A stretch of 64,000 nt of DNA from Vibrio gazogenes (GTDB lineage: Bacteria > Pseudomonadota > Gammaproteobacteria > Enterobacterales > Vibrionaceae). Positions 1 through 9,316 of this stretch are shown one piece after another. Under the pieces are notes generated by a model. It made no database searches. It worked only from the letters and a program-made list of their open reading frames with translations, and was not told the origin of the DNA. Where the stretch lies: positions 496,001-560,000 of the forward strand of contig NZ_CP092588.1 in NCBI RefSeq assembly GCF_023920225.1, read 5' to 3'. Made by a program: the position numbers and the translations under genes. The stretch's first letter is position 1. Each line of letters starts with the position of its first letter.

Positions 1-108
1 GCTTTTATAAAGTGCCTCGTGTTCCCCGTATGCACGGGGATGAACCGCGGATAGATAACATTCAATAACATGTAGTTAAGTGTTCCCCGTACATACGGGG
101 ATAATTCA
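1..108 (+). CRISPR. 3' end of a type I-E CRISPR array (two repeats, one spacer visible)
   Basis: A 29-bp repeat at 19-47 (starts GTGTTCCCCGTATGC, ends ATGAACCG) is followed by a 32-bp spacer (48-79) and a second 29-bp repeat at 80-108 whose 3' half is degenerate. The repeat orientation matches the E. coli type I-E repeat, with the hairpin CCCCGT/ACGGGG, and a degenerate last repeat marks the leader-distal end. The array is therefore read rightward, its leader and older-to-newer spacers lie left of the window, and it ends 158 bp before cas3. Positions 1-18 look like part of the preceding spacer. Confidence 0.9.
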
Positions 109-266
109 CTGATGATTGAGTGCTGATAAACATGATTATTGATTGTATTGTTATTAATTGTGTAAATAAGCTTGAACTTCTTCTTGGTCTGTCATTTTTT
201 CCGTATTTAGAACAAGAGGTGTGTTATTTTTGATAACATTCAATTGACTACTGGAATCAACCTCTC
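109..266 (+). promoter_or_regulatory. AT-rich region between CRISPR array and cas3
   Basis: This 158-bp non-coding stretch is AT-rich and should hold the promoter of the cas operon. I see no strong Shine-Dalgarno just before the cas3 ATG (AATCAACCTCTC precedes it), so cas3 translation may be weak. No operator was recognised. Confidence 0.4.
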
Positions 267-2987
267 ATGGAAGAACCTGCCTACTTCTTGTACTGGGGCA
301 AGGCGAGTCAAGCACTGACATCTCATGGGGATGACTACCATCTTTTGCCTTATCATTGTCTTGATGTGGCAGCTGTCGGGCAACAACTATTACATCCTGA
401 AAAACCACTTACCTGTGAGTTGGCTGCATTTCTGGGCATTTCAACAAGTCAGCTCAATCGTTGGTTTACTTTTGTGCTGACGTTACATGATTTAGGCAAG
501 TTTGCCTCCGCTTTTCAGGCGTTACATCGGCTACCTGATAGTTCATGGTTACCACATTGCCGTCGCACATACGATGGCCGCGAATATCGACATGACCGAT
601 TAGGGTTATTTTTTTGGGAAGTATTGAAAGATTCTTTCTATGCAGAGCTTCCCACTTTCGCATCATATTCTGAAAACGAACAAGATCGCATCGATCAAAC
701 CTTAATGATTATGCTCAACTGTGTCTTCGGTCATCATGGTCAGCCGGTTGAAAATGCCGCGATGGTAACCATGAGAAAGTTCACCGAACCGTATAATCTC
801 GATGCCGCCGGGCAGTTTGTTCATGATGTTTATCATTTAATCCGGCCGGATATACCGTTAGAAAAGCTCACTGACAAAGCATGGACTAGCCGTCTGACAC
901 AGGTGAGTTGGCAACTGGCCGGTATTGCTGTGTTGGCTGACTGGGTGGGTTCAAATCAGGCGTTTTTTCACTATCGAAGTCAACCCGAAGCACTTTGCGA
1001 TTATTGGCATAAGGTGCAAGATGTGGCTGTCAGAGCAATCCAAGCGTTCGGTTTAGCGCAATCGAGTCGTCCGGCACCGTTTCAGTCTGTAGAGGCTCAT
1101 TTTCATTTTCAACCGACACCATTGCAACGATGGGCCGAAGAGGTTCCGCTCGATGATGCACCGCAGTTATTTGTGTTAGAAGATGTGACCGGTTCGGGGA
1201 AAACAGAAGCGGCTTTAACACTGACACACCGCCTGATGGCAGCAAATGTCGCAGACGGTTTTTATTTCGGTCTGCCGACGATGGCTACTTCAAATGCGAT
1301 GTTTGACCGAGTTGCAGACCACTACCAGCAGATGTTCGTCGCTGAGCAAGACAATATACCCAGTATCGTTCTGGCTCATGCTGCCCGGGAAATGAATGAA
1401 CGGTTTCAACAAGCGACAATGGAATCCGGGCCGAGGGATATGAATTATGCGCAGACGGATCGCAGTGCAACAGCACAATGTAATCAGTGGTTAGCCGATT
1501 CGCGTAAAAAAGCATTATTAGCGCCCGTCGGGGTGGGAACCATCGATCAGGCATTATTAGCGGTGTTACCACGTCGCCACCAGTCGTTACGTTTATTAGG
1601 GTTGCATCGAAAGGTACTGATTTTTGATGAAATACATACGGCAGATGACTACATGTTTGAGTTGCTTGAAGCCTTACTCAGACTCCATTTACATCAAGGC
1701 GGGTCAGCGATTTTACTCACAGCAACACTCTCGCTGAAACAGCGTCAGCGTTTGGCTGATATTTGGCTAAATACTGAGTCAGAGTCACGTTTACTTCTCA
1801 CACAAACCCATTTCCCGTTGGCCACCCAACTGAGCTATGGCAGCGTGACACCGATCCGGGAGCAGGCTTTAGCCAGTCGTGCGGATGTCAGCCGAGCGGT
1901 TCAGGTTGATTTTATTCATCATGAGCAAGCATGTGTGGACCGCATTGTCGCGGCTGTGGCACAGGGGCAATGTGTCGTCTGGGTGAGAAATTCGGTGGAT
2001 GACGCATTGGCGGCCTATCGGTTACTCAGTGCTCAACTGGCAAAACCAGAAGACTGTTTGTTATTTCATAGCCGTTTTATTCTCGATGATCGGCGGCGGA
2101 TAGAGACACAAGTTTTACAGTGGTTTGGTAAGAAAAGCACCGGGTCAGACCGGCAAGGTAAGGTCTTAATTGCGACCCAAGTCTTTCAGGAAAGTTTAGA
2201 CGCCGATGCCGATGTAATGATTTCTGATTTATGTCCGATTGATGATCTGATTCAACGTGCCGGTCGGTTACACCGCCACACCCGGGATGCAACCGGATGC
2301 CATATGCCCAAGGTGAGTGATCTACGTCCGGCACCGGTTTTATATGTTCATGCACCGGTGTGGGAAGAGGAACCGGCTAAGGATTGGTTGAGTCAAAACT
2401 TTCGCAATACAGAATTTGTTTACCGTTCACCGGGGCGTTTGTGGCTTGCTCAACGTATTTTACGCCAGCTTGAAGCGATCCGAATGCCGGAACAGGCGCG
2501 GCAATTGATTGAAGCGGTTTATGGTGATACCGCAACAGACAGCATTCCCATCAGCTTACAAAGTCAAGAAGAGACTCTGATGGGGGATGAGTGTGCCAAA
2601 GCAAATCAAGCTTGGTCTCAGTTGATTGACTTCCGATATGGTTACCATACGAATAGCTCAAAATACTGGACAGAAGATCATCAGGAAATTGGTACCCGTT
2701 ACAGTGATATTGAAACGGTGAGTGTGCTTTTACTCAAACGAACCGAAAATGATCAGTTGGTTCCTTGGGTTGATGATATGCAATTTGCTGTGGCTTTGAG
2801 TACGGTCAAAGTCGGGAAGAAAAAATTTGCTGACCATTTAGCGCTGCTTAGTGAAGAACAGATTCAATCCGTACATCGGGCGTACCCGGCAGCCAAATAC
2901 TTGCAACTCTGGATGCCTGAGACGGACTCACGATTTGCTTATGATGAAACAGCAGGTTTTTGTATGCAGCAAAAACAGGAGGTGTGA
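267..2987 (+). CDS. cas3: CRISPR-associated helicase/nuclease Cas3
   Basis: Cas3 is recruited by Cascade to an R-loop and degrades the invading DNA. The protein has 906 residues. The N-terminal HD nuclease domain shows His30 and the metal-binding pair His74-Asp75 (LHDLGKF). The SF2 helicase core follows, with Walker A GSGKT near residue 312 and the DEIH box near residue 454, then helicase motif VI-like QRAGRLHRH and a C-terminal domain. The length fits type I-E Cas3. It is the first gene of the cas operon; its TGA overlaps the cas8e start (TGATG), implying coupled translation. The reading frame is intact, so interference should be possible. Confidence 0.95.
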   Translation: MEEPAYFLYWGKASQALTSHGDDYHLLPYHCLDVAAVGQQLLHPEKPLTCELAAFLGISTSQLNRWFTFVLTLHDLGKFASAFQALHRLPDSSWLPHCRRTYDGREYRHDRLGLFFWEVLKDSFYAELPTFASYSENEQDRIDQTLMIMLNCVFGHHGQPVENAAMVTMRKFTEPYNLDAAGQFVHDVYHLIRPDIPLEKLTDKAWTSRLTQVSWQLAGIAVLADWVGSNQAFFHYRSQPEALCDYWHKVQDVAVRAIQAFGLAQSSRPAPFQSVEAHFHFQPTPLQRWAEEVPLDDAPQLFVLEDVTGSGKTEAALTLTHRLMAANVADGFYFGLPTMATSNAMFDRVADHYQQMFVAEQDNIPSIVLAHAAREMNERFQQATMESGPRDMNYAQTDRSATAQCNQWLADSRKKALLAPVGVGTIDQALLAVLPRRHQSLRLLGLHRKVLIFDEIHTADDYMFELLEALLRLHLHQGGSAILLTATLSLKQRQRLADIWLNTESESRLLLTQTHFPLATQLSYGSVTPIREQALASRADVSRAVQVDFIHHEQACVDRIVAAVAQGQCVVWVRNSVDDALAAYRLLSAQLAKPEDCLLFHSRFILDDRRRIETQVLQWFGKKSTGSDRQGKVLIATQVFQESLDADADVMISDLCPIDDLIQRAGRLHRHTRDATGCHMPKVSDLRPAPVLYVHAPVWEEEPAKDWLSQNFRNTEFVYRSPGRLWLAQRILRQLEAIRMPEQARQLIEAVYGDTATDSIPISLQSQEETLMGDECAKANQAWSQLIDFRYGYHTNSSKYWTEDHQEIGTRYSDIETVSVLLLKRTENDQLVPWVDDMQFAVALSTVKVGKKKFADHLALLSEEQIQSVHRAYPAAKYLQLWMPETDSRFAYDETAGFCMQQKQEV

Positions 2988-4585
2988 TGAACTTGTTACA
3001 ACAACCTTGGTTGCCATTTCGCATGCGGGATGGCACCGAGAAAGTATTAGCCCTGACCAGTATTGGTGATCCGGACGTTGTGGACTTTGCCCTCCCGCGC
3101 GCTGATTTTCAGGGCGCTGCTTACCAATTTACGATTGGTATTCTCCAAACGGCTTTTGCCCCCCAAGATGCGGCCGAGTGGCGTGAGCACTTTCGGCAAT
3201 CACCGTCCGTTGTTCAGTTACAGGCGGTGTTTGAACCGATGGCTCATGCCTTTGATTTGCTTGGCGATGGGCCGTTATTTATGCAAGACCTTGACCCGTT
3301 GGATGACCAGAAGACAACGCCCGTTTCCGCGTTGTTGATTGAAGCGCCGGGGGCGAATGGCATCCGGCATAACACCGACCATTTTATTAAACGTGGAATT
3401 GGTGACGTGATGTCGTTGGAAATGGCCGCTCTGGCTCTCTTTACCATGCAGATTAATGCGCCTGCCGGTGGCGTCGGGCATCGTGTCGGTCTTCGTGGTG
3501 GTGGGCCGCTGACGACGTTAGTTTTACCCGCAAACAGTGACTATTCGTTATGGCAGAAGTTATGGCTGAATGTGATCAATCGGGAGGCGTGGCACTACGA
3601 TGATCCTGATTTTCATGATGGTCGTCTTTTCCCTTGGCTTGCTCCCGCACGGGAAAGCCAGAAAAAGAATAGCGAAATCTATCAGAAAGATGTGCATCCC
3701 TTGCATATGTTTTGGGCTATGCCGCGTCGCATCCGCTTACAGGTCGATCAGGCGACGAGCCAATGCCAGATTAGTGGCAGGGAAACCACATTCTCAGTCA
3801 GCCAGTACCGGACTAAAAATTACGGCGGTAACTACAGCGGCAACTGGGAACATCCGCTCACACCTTATAAATGGGATCCGAAAAAACCGGACGAAGAACA
3901 CCTGTCTATAAAAGGGCAGCCCGGCGGGATCAACTATAAAATTTGGGATGTGCTGACGTTCGATAGCCCGAATCTGGGCGTCAGATGTGCTTCGGTTGTG
4001 AAGCATTATCAGTCCATCGCACGAAAAGCGAAACTGAACGAGCTGCCCCGGTTGTGGGTGTTCGGTTATGACATGGATAACATGAAAGCCCGGGGCTGGT
4101 ATTCAGTGGCTCTGCCTTTATTCGAGGTGGAACACACCATACAAGACGAGATTGTCAGTGAGGTGCAACGCTTACAAAAGCTTGCCAACGAAGCGTTATG
4201 GCATACCCGGACTCAAATCAAACAGGCGTGGTTCGAGCGGCCCGGAGATATCAAAGGGGATACCTCTTTTATTGATCTGGCCTTTTGGCAACGGAGCGAA
4301 ACGAGCTTTTTCATTGCAGTTGAACAGATGGTTGCTCAGGCTCAACAAGGTGATCAACTTGCCCCCGAGCAAGCACAGCGGTGGCTTGAACAGCTTCGGC
4401 GCCTTTGTCTGGTGCTGTTCGATGAATATGCCTTGTCGGCTGAACTTGTCAACCAGCGCGATATGGCAAAACGAATTAAAGCACGCCGGGCATTACAAGG
4501 CTGGCTCTATAGCAGCAAAGATAAAAATCCAGTCCGGCAGTTTATCAATGATTATCGAATGACAACAATACAGGATGCGGTGTAA
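2987..4585 (+). CDS. cas8e: Cascade large subunit Cas8e (Cse1/CasA)
   Basis: Cas8e is the large subunit of the type I-E Cascade surveillance complex; it recognises the PAM and recruits Cas3. The product has 532 residues, close to the usual 500-ish of the family. I place the start at ATG 2987 because AGGAGG lies just upstream and the codon overlaps the cas3 stop; an upstream in-frame start at 2960 would bury the ribosome binding site. The N-terminus (NLLQQPWLPFRMRDG) has the typical Cse1 opening. Assignment rests on this opening, the size and the position between cas3 and cse2. It overlaps cse2 by one base in TAATG. Confidence 0.93.
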   Translation: MNLLQQPWLPFRMRDGTEKVLALTSIGDPDVVDFALPRADFQGAAYQFTIGILQTAFAPQDAAEWREHFRQSPSVVQLQAVFEPMAHAFDLLGDGPLFMQDLDPLDDQKTTPVSALLIEAPGANGIRHNTDHFIKRGIGDVMSLEMAALALFTMQINAPAGGVGHRVGLRGGGPLTTLVLPANSDYSLWQKLWLNVINREAWHYDDPDFHDGRLFPWLAPARESQKKNSEIYQKDVHPLHMFWAMPRRIRLQVDQATSQCQISGRETTFSVSQYRTKNYGGNYSGNWEHPLTPYKWDPKKPDEEHLSIKGQPGGINYKIWDVLTFDSPNLGVRCASVVKHYQSIARKAKLNELPRLWVFGYDMDNMKARGWYSVALPLFEVEHTIQDEIVSEVQRLQKLANEALWHTRTQIKQAWFERPGDIKGDTSFIDLAFWQRSETSFFIAVEQMVAQAQQGDQLAPEQAQRWLEQLRRLCLVLFDEYALSAELVNQRDMAKRIKARRALQGWLYSSKDKNPVRQFINDYRMTTIQDAV

Positions 4586-5175
4586 TGGAACAGAGTAAGC
4601 CTACATCTTTCTCCATTCGTCATCATAGCGTAGTCAGGAATACCTTACTGCGCTGGTGGCAAAGCATGGTTTTATCGAAAGATGAACTGAAAAAAACAGA
4701 TATTTATCCGGCCCCTAGTGGCGTAAAAGCTCGTTTGAAACGGTGTGATTCGGTTGATAGTGTCATGATGACGGAAGGATTCCGGCTGTTATGGATGGCG
4801 CTCCCCGAAGCGTTCACCGGGCAAGCCAAGCCACAAGATATCGAATGCTGGGCAACCATTGCAGCGGCATTAGTTTACATTTCGGCTGAATCTGAAACCT
4901 CATTTGCCCGAGCAGCGGGGAAAAAAGGGGACAATGATAAATCAGCGGTCAGTGAAATGCGTTTTGCACAACTGCAAGCGGCCAAAACGCCGGATGAGTT
5001 TCTGCGTCGGCTACGTCGCATCCTGCAACAGGTCAAAGGTAAAGTTTCGCCATTAGCGCTGGCTCAAGACATCGAACAATGGTCTCAGGAACATGACAGT
5101 ATGCGTCTTCACAAAGCGGATAAACGTATTGCTGTGCAATGGGCCATGGACTACTACCGAGCTGCCGGACACTAA
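4585..5175 (+). CDS. cse2: Cascade small subunit Cse2 (Cas11, CasB)
   Basis: Cse2 forms the dimeric belly of Cascade and stabilises the displaced DNA strand. The product has 196 residues, largely helical and rich in Arg and Lys, as expected of Cas11e. The ATG overlaps the cas8e stop, a coupled arrangement. Small-subunit sequences are poorly conserved, so the name rests on size, composition and its fixed place between cas8e and cas7e. A 91-bp gap follows before cas7e. Confidence 0.88.
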   Translation: MEQSKPTSFSIRHHSVVRNTLLRWWQSMVLSKDELKKTDIYPAPSGVKARLKRCDSVDSVMMTEGFRLLWMALPEAFTGQAKPQDIECWATIAAALVYISAESETSFARAAGKKGDNDKSAVSEMRFAQLQAAKTPDEFLRRLRRILQQVKGKVSPLALAQDIEQWSQEHDSMRLHKADKRIAVQWAMDYYRAAGH

Positions 5176-5266
5176 AAACACATGTGAACCGACATGCTAT
5201 ATCACTTTTTAATGCTTCGCACGACACCGTACCGCGAACCGATTGATGAATGAAGGATACCTAACA

Positions 5267-6301
5267 ATGAGTCAGTTTATTCAGCTTCACCTACTTACAT
5301 CTTATGCCCCCTCTAACTTGAACCGTGACGACTTAGGCCGACCTAAAACAGCCGTCATGGGCGGGACTGAGCGTCTTCGGGTGAGTTCTCAAAGTTTAAA
5401 ACGCCATTGGCGAACCTCTGACCTATTTGAAGCCGCGATGGCCGGACATTTAGGCGTTCGAACCAAACGATTTGGCGTGAGCTTATTTGAGGCACTCACA
5501 CAAGCAGGCGTCAAAGAAAAATCGGCACAAAAATGGGCGGCAGAAATGGCCGGTCAATATGGCAAATTAAAAAAAGACTCGCTTGAAATTGAACAGTTAG
5601 CCCATATCAGCCCGGCAGAACAAGATGCTGCACTTTCGCTGGTTGCGGTACTGGCGGCAGAAGATCGTGGCCCCAGTGCTGAGGAACTTAAGGCGCTCAA
5701 GAACAAACAGACGAGCGTGGATATTGCACTATTTGGTCGGATGCTCGCGTCTTCTCCTGAATTCAACGTCGAAGCCGCTTGTCAGGTCGCCCACGCGATT
5801 AGTGTCCATTCGGTGACAGTCGAAGATGACTATTTTACAGCGGTTGATGATCTAAACGATGGTAAAACTGATGCCGGTTCAGCACATATCGGCGAGGCCG
5901 GTTTTGCTGCTGCGCTGTTCTATAGCTATATCTGCATTAATAAAACACAACTGATCGACAGCTTACAGGGCGATGAGTCGCTGGCGAATCAGGCCATTCA
6001 GGCGCTGACGGAAGCAGTTGTCAAGGTATCACCCAGCGGGAAACAGAACAGTTTCGGCTCACGCGCTTATGCGAGTTTTGTATTGGCAGAAAAAGGTACT
6101 CAGCAACCGCGTTCGCTTTCTGTTGCTTTCCTGAAGCCGGTTGTGGATATTGATATGGGGGAAGCCGCCGTTAAAGCGCTGGAAAAACAAGCGGAGAATT
6201 TCGATGCCATTTACGGTGATTGTGCCGACAGCCGTTATCGGATCAATGCATTTACCGGAGAAGGTTCTCTGACACAATTGCAGCAATTTGTCGCTGAATA
6301 A
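5267..6301 (+). CDS. cas7e: Cascade backbone subunit Cas7e (Cse4/CasC)
   Basis: Cas7e polymerises along the crRNA to form the Cascade backbone. The product has 344 residues. The N-terminus (MSQFIQLHLLTSYAPSNLNRDD, shortened here) carries the family hallmark of a planned-lysine/Asn-Arg-Asp motif, followed by LRVSSQSLKRHWR, a motif I know from CasC proteins. I chose ATG 5267, preceded by AAGGAT, over an upstream in-frame ATG at 5243 because the residues from MSQF onward align with the usual start of the family. A stop at 6301 is followed 10 bp later by cas5e, whose ribosome site overlaps this end. Confidence 0.94.
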   Translation: MSQFIQLHLLTSYAPSNLNRDDLGRPKTAVMGGTERLRVSSQSLKRHWRTSDLFEAAMAGHLGVRTKRFGVSLFEALTQAGVKEKSAQKWAAEMAGQYGKLKKDSLEIEQLAHISPAEQDAALSLVAVLAAEDRGPSAEELKALKNKQTSVDIALFGRMLASSPEFNVEAACQVAHAISVHSVTVEDDYFTAVDDLNDGKTDAGSAHIGEAGFAAALFYSYICINKTQLIDSLQGDESLANQAIQALTEAVVKVSPSGKQNSFGSRAYASFVLAEKGTQQPRSLSVAFLKPVVDIDMGEAAVKALEKQAENFDAIYGDCADSRYRINAFTGEGSLTQLQQFVAE

Positions 6302-6310
6302 GGAGGGGGA

Positions 6311-7099
6311 ATGAGATCTTATCTCGTATTTCGTCTTTATGGCCCAATGGCGAGCTGGGGGTTACCAGCCGTCGGCGGGGATCGACAAACAGCCGTTGCC
6401 CCGTCCCGTTCTGCGATTTTAGGTTTGTTGGGGGCAGCATTAGGAATTCGGCGGGATAATGAAACACAACTACAAGCGTTACAGCAGAGTGTTGAAATTG
6501 CCGTGAAGCAACTCGTTCCGGGCACACTGATCCGTGATTACCACACCACCCAAGTGCCGTCGGCGGATCGGAAATTTACGCACCGGACACGCAAGAGCGA
6601 ACTGTCTGAATCGCACCTCAATACGGTACTTTCCAGCCGGGATTATCGATGTGATGGGATGTGGACGGTTGCGGTGACTCTGACACCTGAGCCGAGTTAT
6701 ACATTAGCTGAGCTTCATTCTGCCCTGAAAACACCGGTGTTTTCGCTCTATTTAGGCCGTAAGTCTTGCCCGCCTGCTGCGCCGTTATCACCACAAATTG
6801 TGGCTGACGGCTTCCTTCGTGCTGCTTTAGACACTGAATTTCACATGCTCACTTGGAGTCAAAAGGCTGATGACTTTTTGCTACGCCACAATGGATGGGT
6901 GACCTACTTTTGGGAAAAAGATCCTCAAGCGATTGAACCGGAAGATTCAGAGACGGTTGTCACGACTTTCCCTTGGGATGAACCGGAAAATAGGGGCCGT
7001 TGGCAGTTTCAGTCACGCACGATGTATCAACTCTCGGTCGCGCAATCTCGTGCGAATAAAGACAGCGGATCATCGGCTCCGGCAAATGAAAGGGTATAA
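6311..7099 (+). CDS. cas5e: Cascade subunit Cas5e (CasD)
   Basis: Cas5e caps the 5' handle of the crRNA and contacts Cas8e. The product has 262 residues, slightly longer than the E. coli protein of about 224, with extra C-terminal sequence. The opening SYLVFRLYGPMASWG and the following AVAPSRSAILGLLGAALG block are characteristic RAMP-fold Cas5 features. A strong AGGAGGGGGA lies just upstream of the ATG. It is 4 bp from cas6e. Confidence 0.93.
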   Translation: MRSYLVFRLYGPMASWGLPAVGGDRQTAVAPSRSAILGLLGAALGIRRDNETQLQALQQSVEIAVKQLVPGTLIRDYHTTQVPSADRKFTHRTRKSELSESHLNTVLSSRDYRCDGMWTVAVTLTPEPSYTLAELHSALKTPVFSLYLGRKSCPPAAPLSPQIVADGFLRAALDTEFHMLTWSQKADDFLLRHNGWVTYFWEKDPQAIEPEDSETVVTTFPWDEPENRGRWQFQSRTMYQLSVAQSRANKDSGSSAPANERV

Positions 7100-7102
7100 A
7101 AC

Positions 7103-7795
7103 ATGCAATTGTATTTATCAAAAGTTACGCTAAGCCCCTCTGCTAATTTAGCCAAGGTTCTGCTTGAGCTTGACCAAAATGACGCATACGCCTCTCATCA
7201 ACTGTTGTGGCGTGAGCTTTTTTATCGGGATGAGAAACGTCAGTTTATTTATCGCCAAGACGTCGATGCGCATCAATTACCGTTCTTTTATACGCTTTCG
7301 AAAACCCAGCCAGACCCATATAGCCGCCATTGTCGGGTCGAGAGTAAAGTTTTTGTACCACAGCTGCATGCCGGGCAGAAACTTGCTTATCAATTACGGA
7401 TCAATCCAACGGTTTGTATCACCAAAGATGGCCGCCAGCAGCGTCATGATGTGGTGATGCATACCAAACACCAGCTTCGGGATGAACAACTACAACCACA
7501 TGTGTTGCAACAACATATGGATGACGCTGTGCACCAGTGGTTCGGTCATGATGCTCGCTTGAGCCAATGGGGAATCCAACTGGATACCCAGCCTGATATC
7601 CAGAGCTATACCCAACACAGTAGTTATAAGAAAAATCGTCGGGAAAAGCATAAACATCATGTTCGGTTTTCGAGTGTTGATGTACAGGGGATTTTGACTG
7701 TCACCGATCCTGAACGCTTCTTAAGTCAATATGCTGAGGGTTTTGGCAGAGCCAAAGCGATGGGATGTGGCCTGATGTTGATCAGGAGGATCTAA
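7103..7795 (+). CDS. cas6e: CRISPR RNA endoribonuclease Cas6e (CasE)
   Basis: Cas6e cuts the pre-crRNA in each repeat hairpin and stays bound to the 3' handle. The product has 230 residues. The N-terminal ferredoxin fold carries the His32-Gln-x-Leu-Trp motif, matching the catalytic His20 region (HQGLW) of E. coli Cas6e. The C-terminal glycine-rich RAMP loop reads GFGRAKAMGCGL. The stop codon overlaps the cas1 start in TAATG. Confidence 0.94.
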   Translation: MQLYLSKVTLSPSANLAKVLLELDQNDAYASHQLLWRELFYRDEKRQFIYRQDVDAHQLPFFYTLSKTQPDPYSRHCRVESKVFVPQLHAGQKLAYQLRINPTVCITKDGRQQRHDVVMHTKHQLRDEQLQPHVLQQHMDDAVHQWFGHDARLSQWGIQLDTQPDIQSYTQHSSYKKNRREKHKHHVRFSSVDVQGILTVTDPERFLSQYAEGFGRAKAMGCGLMLIRRI

Positions 7796-8715
7796 TGTCA
7801 TTCATTCCCCTAAAACCGATCCCGATGAAAGAACGTAATTCGATGATTTTTGTCGCGATGGGGCGAATCGATGTGCGTGACGGGGCGTTTGTCGTCATTG
7901 ATGAAGTTAATGGTGAACGGATGCATATTCCGGTCGGGTCATTGGCTTGTATTCTGCTCGAACCCGGTACGCGGATTAGCCATGCTGCGGTGAAACTGGC
8001 CTCAACCACGGGCACATTACTGATTTGGGTCGGTGAAGCGGGTGTGCGTCTTTATTCTGTGGGTCAGCCGGGTGGGGCACGATCCGATCGTCTGCTATAT
8101 CAGGCCAAGTTAGCACTGGATGAAGCGTTACGCTTAAAAGTCGTGCGCAAGATGTTCGAGCTTCGCTTTAAAGAATCTGCGCCAGAGCGCCGGAGTGTCG
8201 AGCAGTTGCGGGGGATTGAAGGGGCACGGGTACGTAAAACCTACGAGATACTTGCCAAACAGTACGGGGTTGACTGGCAGGGGCGCCGGTACGACCCCAA
8301 AGACTGGCAAAAAGGGGATATCACCAATCAATGTATTAGTGCGGCAACGGCTTGTTTGTATGGGGTGACTGAAGCTGCGATTCTGGCGGCCGGGTATGCT
8401 CCGGCGATAGGTTTCTTACATACCGGCAAACCGTTATCGTTTGTGTATGATATCGCTGACATTATCAAATTTGATACTGTGGTTCCTGTTGCGTTCAGGG
8501 TTGCATCGTATCGGCCGCTTGAACCCGATAGAAAAGTACGCCAGGAATGTCGGGAAGCCTTTCGAAAAAATCAGACTCTTAAAAAATTGATTCCTCTGAT
8601 TGAAGAGGTATTAGCTGCCGGAGAAATCGAGCCACCGCTGCCGCCGGAAGATGCACAACCCCCCGCGATTCCTGAACCTGAATCTTACGGTGATGCCGGA
8701 CACAGGAGTAAATAA
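7795..8715 (+). CDS. cas1: CRISPR integrase Cas1
   Basis: Cas1 with Cas2 integrates new spacers at the leader end of CRISPR arrays. The product has 306 residues and is extremely close to E. coli Cas1 over long stretches. Active-site residues are visible: Glu in RGIEGARVRK, His in FLHTGKP and the two Asp residues in YDIADIIKFD. The C-terminal tail rich in Pro and Glu that docks Cas2 is present. ATG 7795 is chosen because AGGAGG lies directly upstream and the codon overlaps the cas6e stop. Confidence 0.97.
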   Translation: MSFIPLKPIPMKERNSMIFVAMGRIDVRDGAFVVIDEVNGERMHIPVGSLACILLEPGTRISHAAVKLASTTGTLLIWVGEAGVRLYSVGQPGGARSDRLLYQAKLALDEALRLKVVRKMFELRFKESAPERRSVEQLRGIEGARVRKTYEILAKQYGVDWQGRRYDPKDWQKGDITNQCISAATACLYGVTEAAILAAGYAPAIGFLHTGKPLSFVYDIADIIKFDTVVPVAFRVASYRPLEPDRKVRQECREAFRKNQTLKKLIPLIEEVLAAGEIEPPLPPEDAQPPAIPEPESYGDAGHRSK

Positions 8716-8717
8716 TT

Positions 8718-9014
8718 GTGAGTATGTTGGTTGTTGTCACAGAGGCCGTACCACCCCGTTTACGTGGCCGGTTAGCCGTCTGGTTATTAGAAGTGCGTGC
8801 TGGGGTGTATGTCGGAGAGGTCTCTAAACGAGTTCGTGAGATGATTTGGGAGCAAGTGATGCAACTGGCGGAAACCGGCAATGTGGTCATGGCGTGGGCC
8901 ACCAATACTGAATCTGGTTTTGATTTTCAGACATATGGCGAAAACCGCCGGGAGCCGATTGATTTTGAGGGGTTGAGGTTGGTGAAATTTAAGCCAATCG
9001 AGAGTGATATGTAA
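8718..9014 (+). CDS. cas2: CRISPR adaptation protein Cas2 (type I-E)
   Basis: Cas2 is the structural core of the Cas1-Cas2 integration complex. The product has 98 residues and matches E. coli Cas2 through the N-terminus SMLVVVTEAVPPRLRGR and the GNVVMAWATNTE block. The start is a GTG, giving the same MSML opening as E. coli; AGGAGT lies about 10 bp upstream. It is the last gene of the cas operon and is followed by the presumed leader of the short second array. Confidence 0.95.
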   Translation: MSMLVVVTEAVPPRLRGRLAVWLLEVRAGVYVGEVSKRVREMIWEQVMQLAETGNVVMAWATNTESGFDFQTYGENRREPIDFEGLRLVKFKPIESDM

Positions 9015-9171
9015 GTTGCTATAAAGACAAGGACAGGCACTCTGGCAGATCACCGGACACCGGATTGTTTGATGATTTTCGGTCAGATCGCTAAGCATAA
9101 AAATAGGGAAAAATGTTGGTAGATTGTTAACGTGGGAATTTATTTATATGAATCAAATGTCTACAATTAGA
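9015..9171 (+). promoter_or_regulatory. Presumed CRISPR leader of the short array
   Basis: This 157-bp AT-rich non-coding stretch lies between the cas2 stop and the first repeat at 9172. In type I-E loci the leader carries the array promoter and an IHF site used for spacer integration; I infer that role from position and composition only, and identify no specific IHF site. Confidence 0.55.
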
Positions 9172-9261
9172 GTGTTCCCCGTATGCACGGGGATGAACCG
9201 AATTGTGAAATTATAATTTTGGCGCAATGCATGTGTTCCCCGTATGCACGGGGACATGTGG
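9172..9261 (+). CRISPR. Minimal type I-E CRISPR array: two repeats, one spacer
   Basis: A perfect 29-bp repeat at 9172-9200 (identical to 19-47) is followed by a 32-bp spacer (9201-9232) and a repeat at 9233-9261 whose last nine bases are degenerate (ACATGTGG instead of ATGAACCG). The degenerate terminal repeat shows that this is a complete, very short array read rightward, not a truncated copy. Confidence 0.92.
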
Positions 9262-9292
9262 AGTGGCACGCAGTGCATACCGTTGCCACTCC
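9260..9292 (+). terminator. Hairpin after the short CRISPR array
   Basis: Arms GGAGTGGCA (9260-9268) and TGCCACTCC (9284-9292) pair perfectly around a 15-nt loop, followed by GCTCGTTTTC. It overlaps the last repeat base and may end array transcription, or on the other strand end the small gene at 9317-9502. The T-run is weak. Confidence 0.45.
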
Positions 9293-9316
9293 GCTCGTTT
9301 TCAGCCTACTACTGAT

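Noticed and set aside
48..79. The spacer shares the 13-mer GATAACATTCAAT (54-66) with the DNA just upstream of cas3 (232-244), which suggested a guide that represses its own cas operon.
   Set aside because: The first six spacer bases, the seed, do not match at 226-231 (one of six), the expected AAG-like PAM is missing at 223-225 (GTT), and the match stops after 13 bases, so functional targeting is unlikely.
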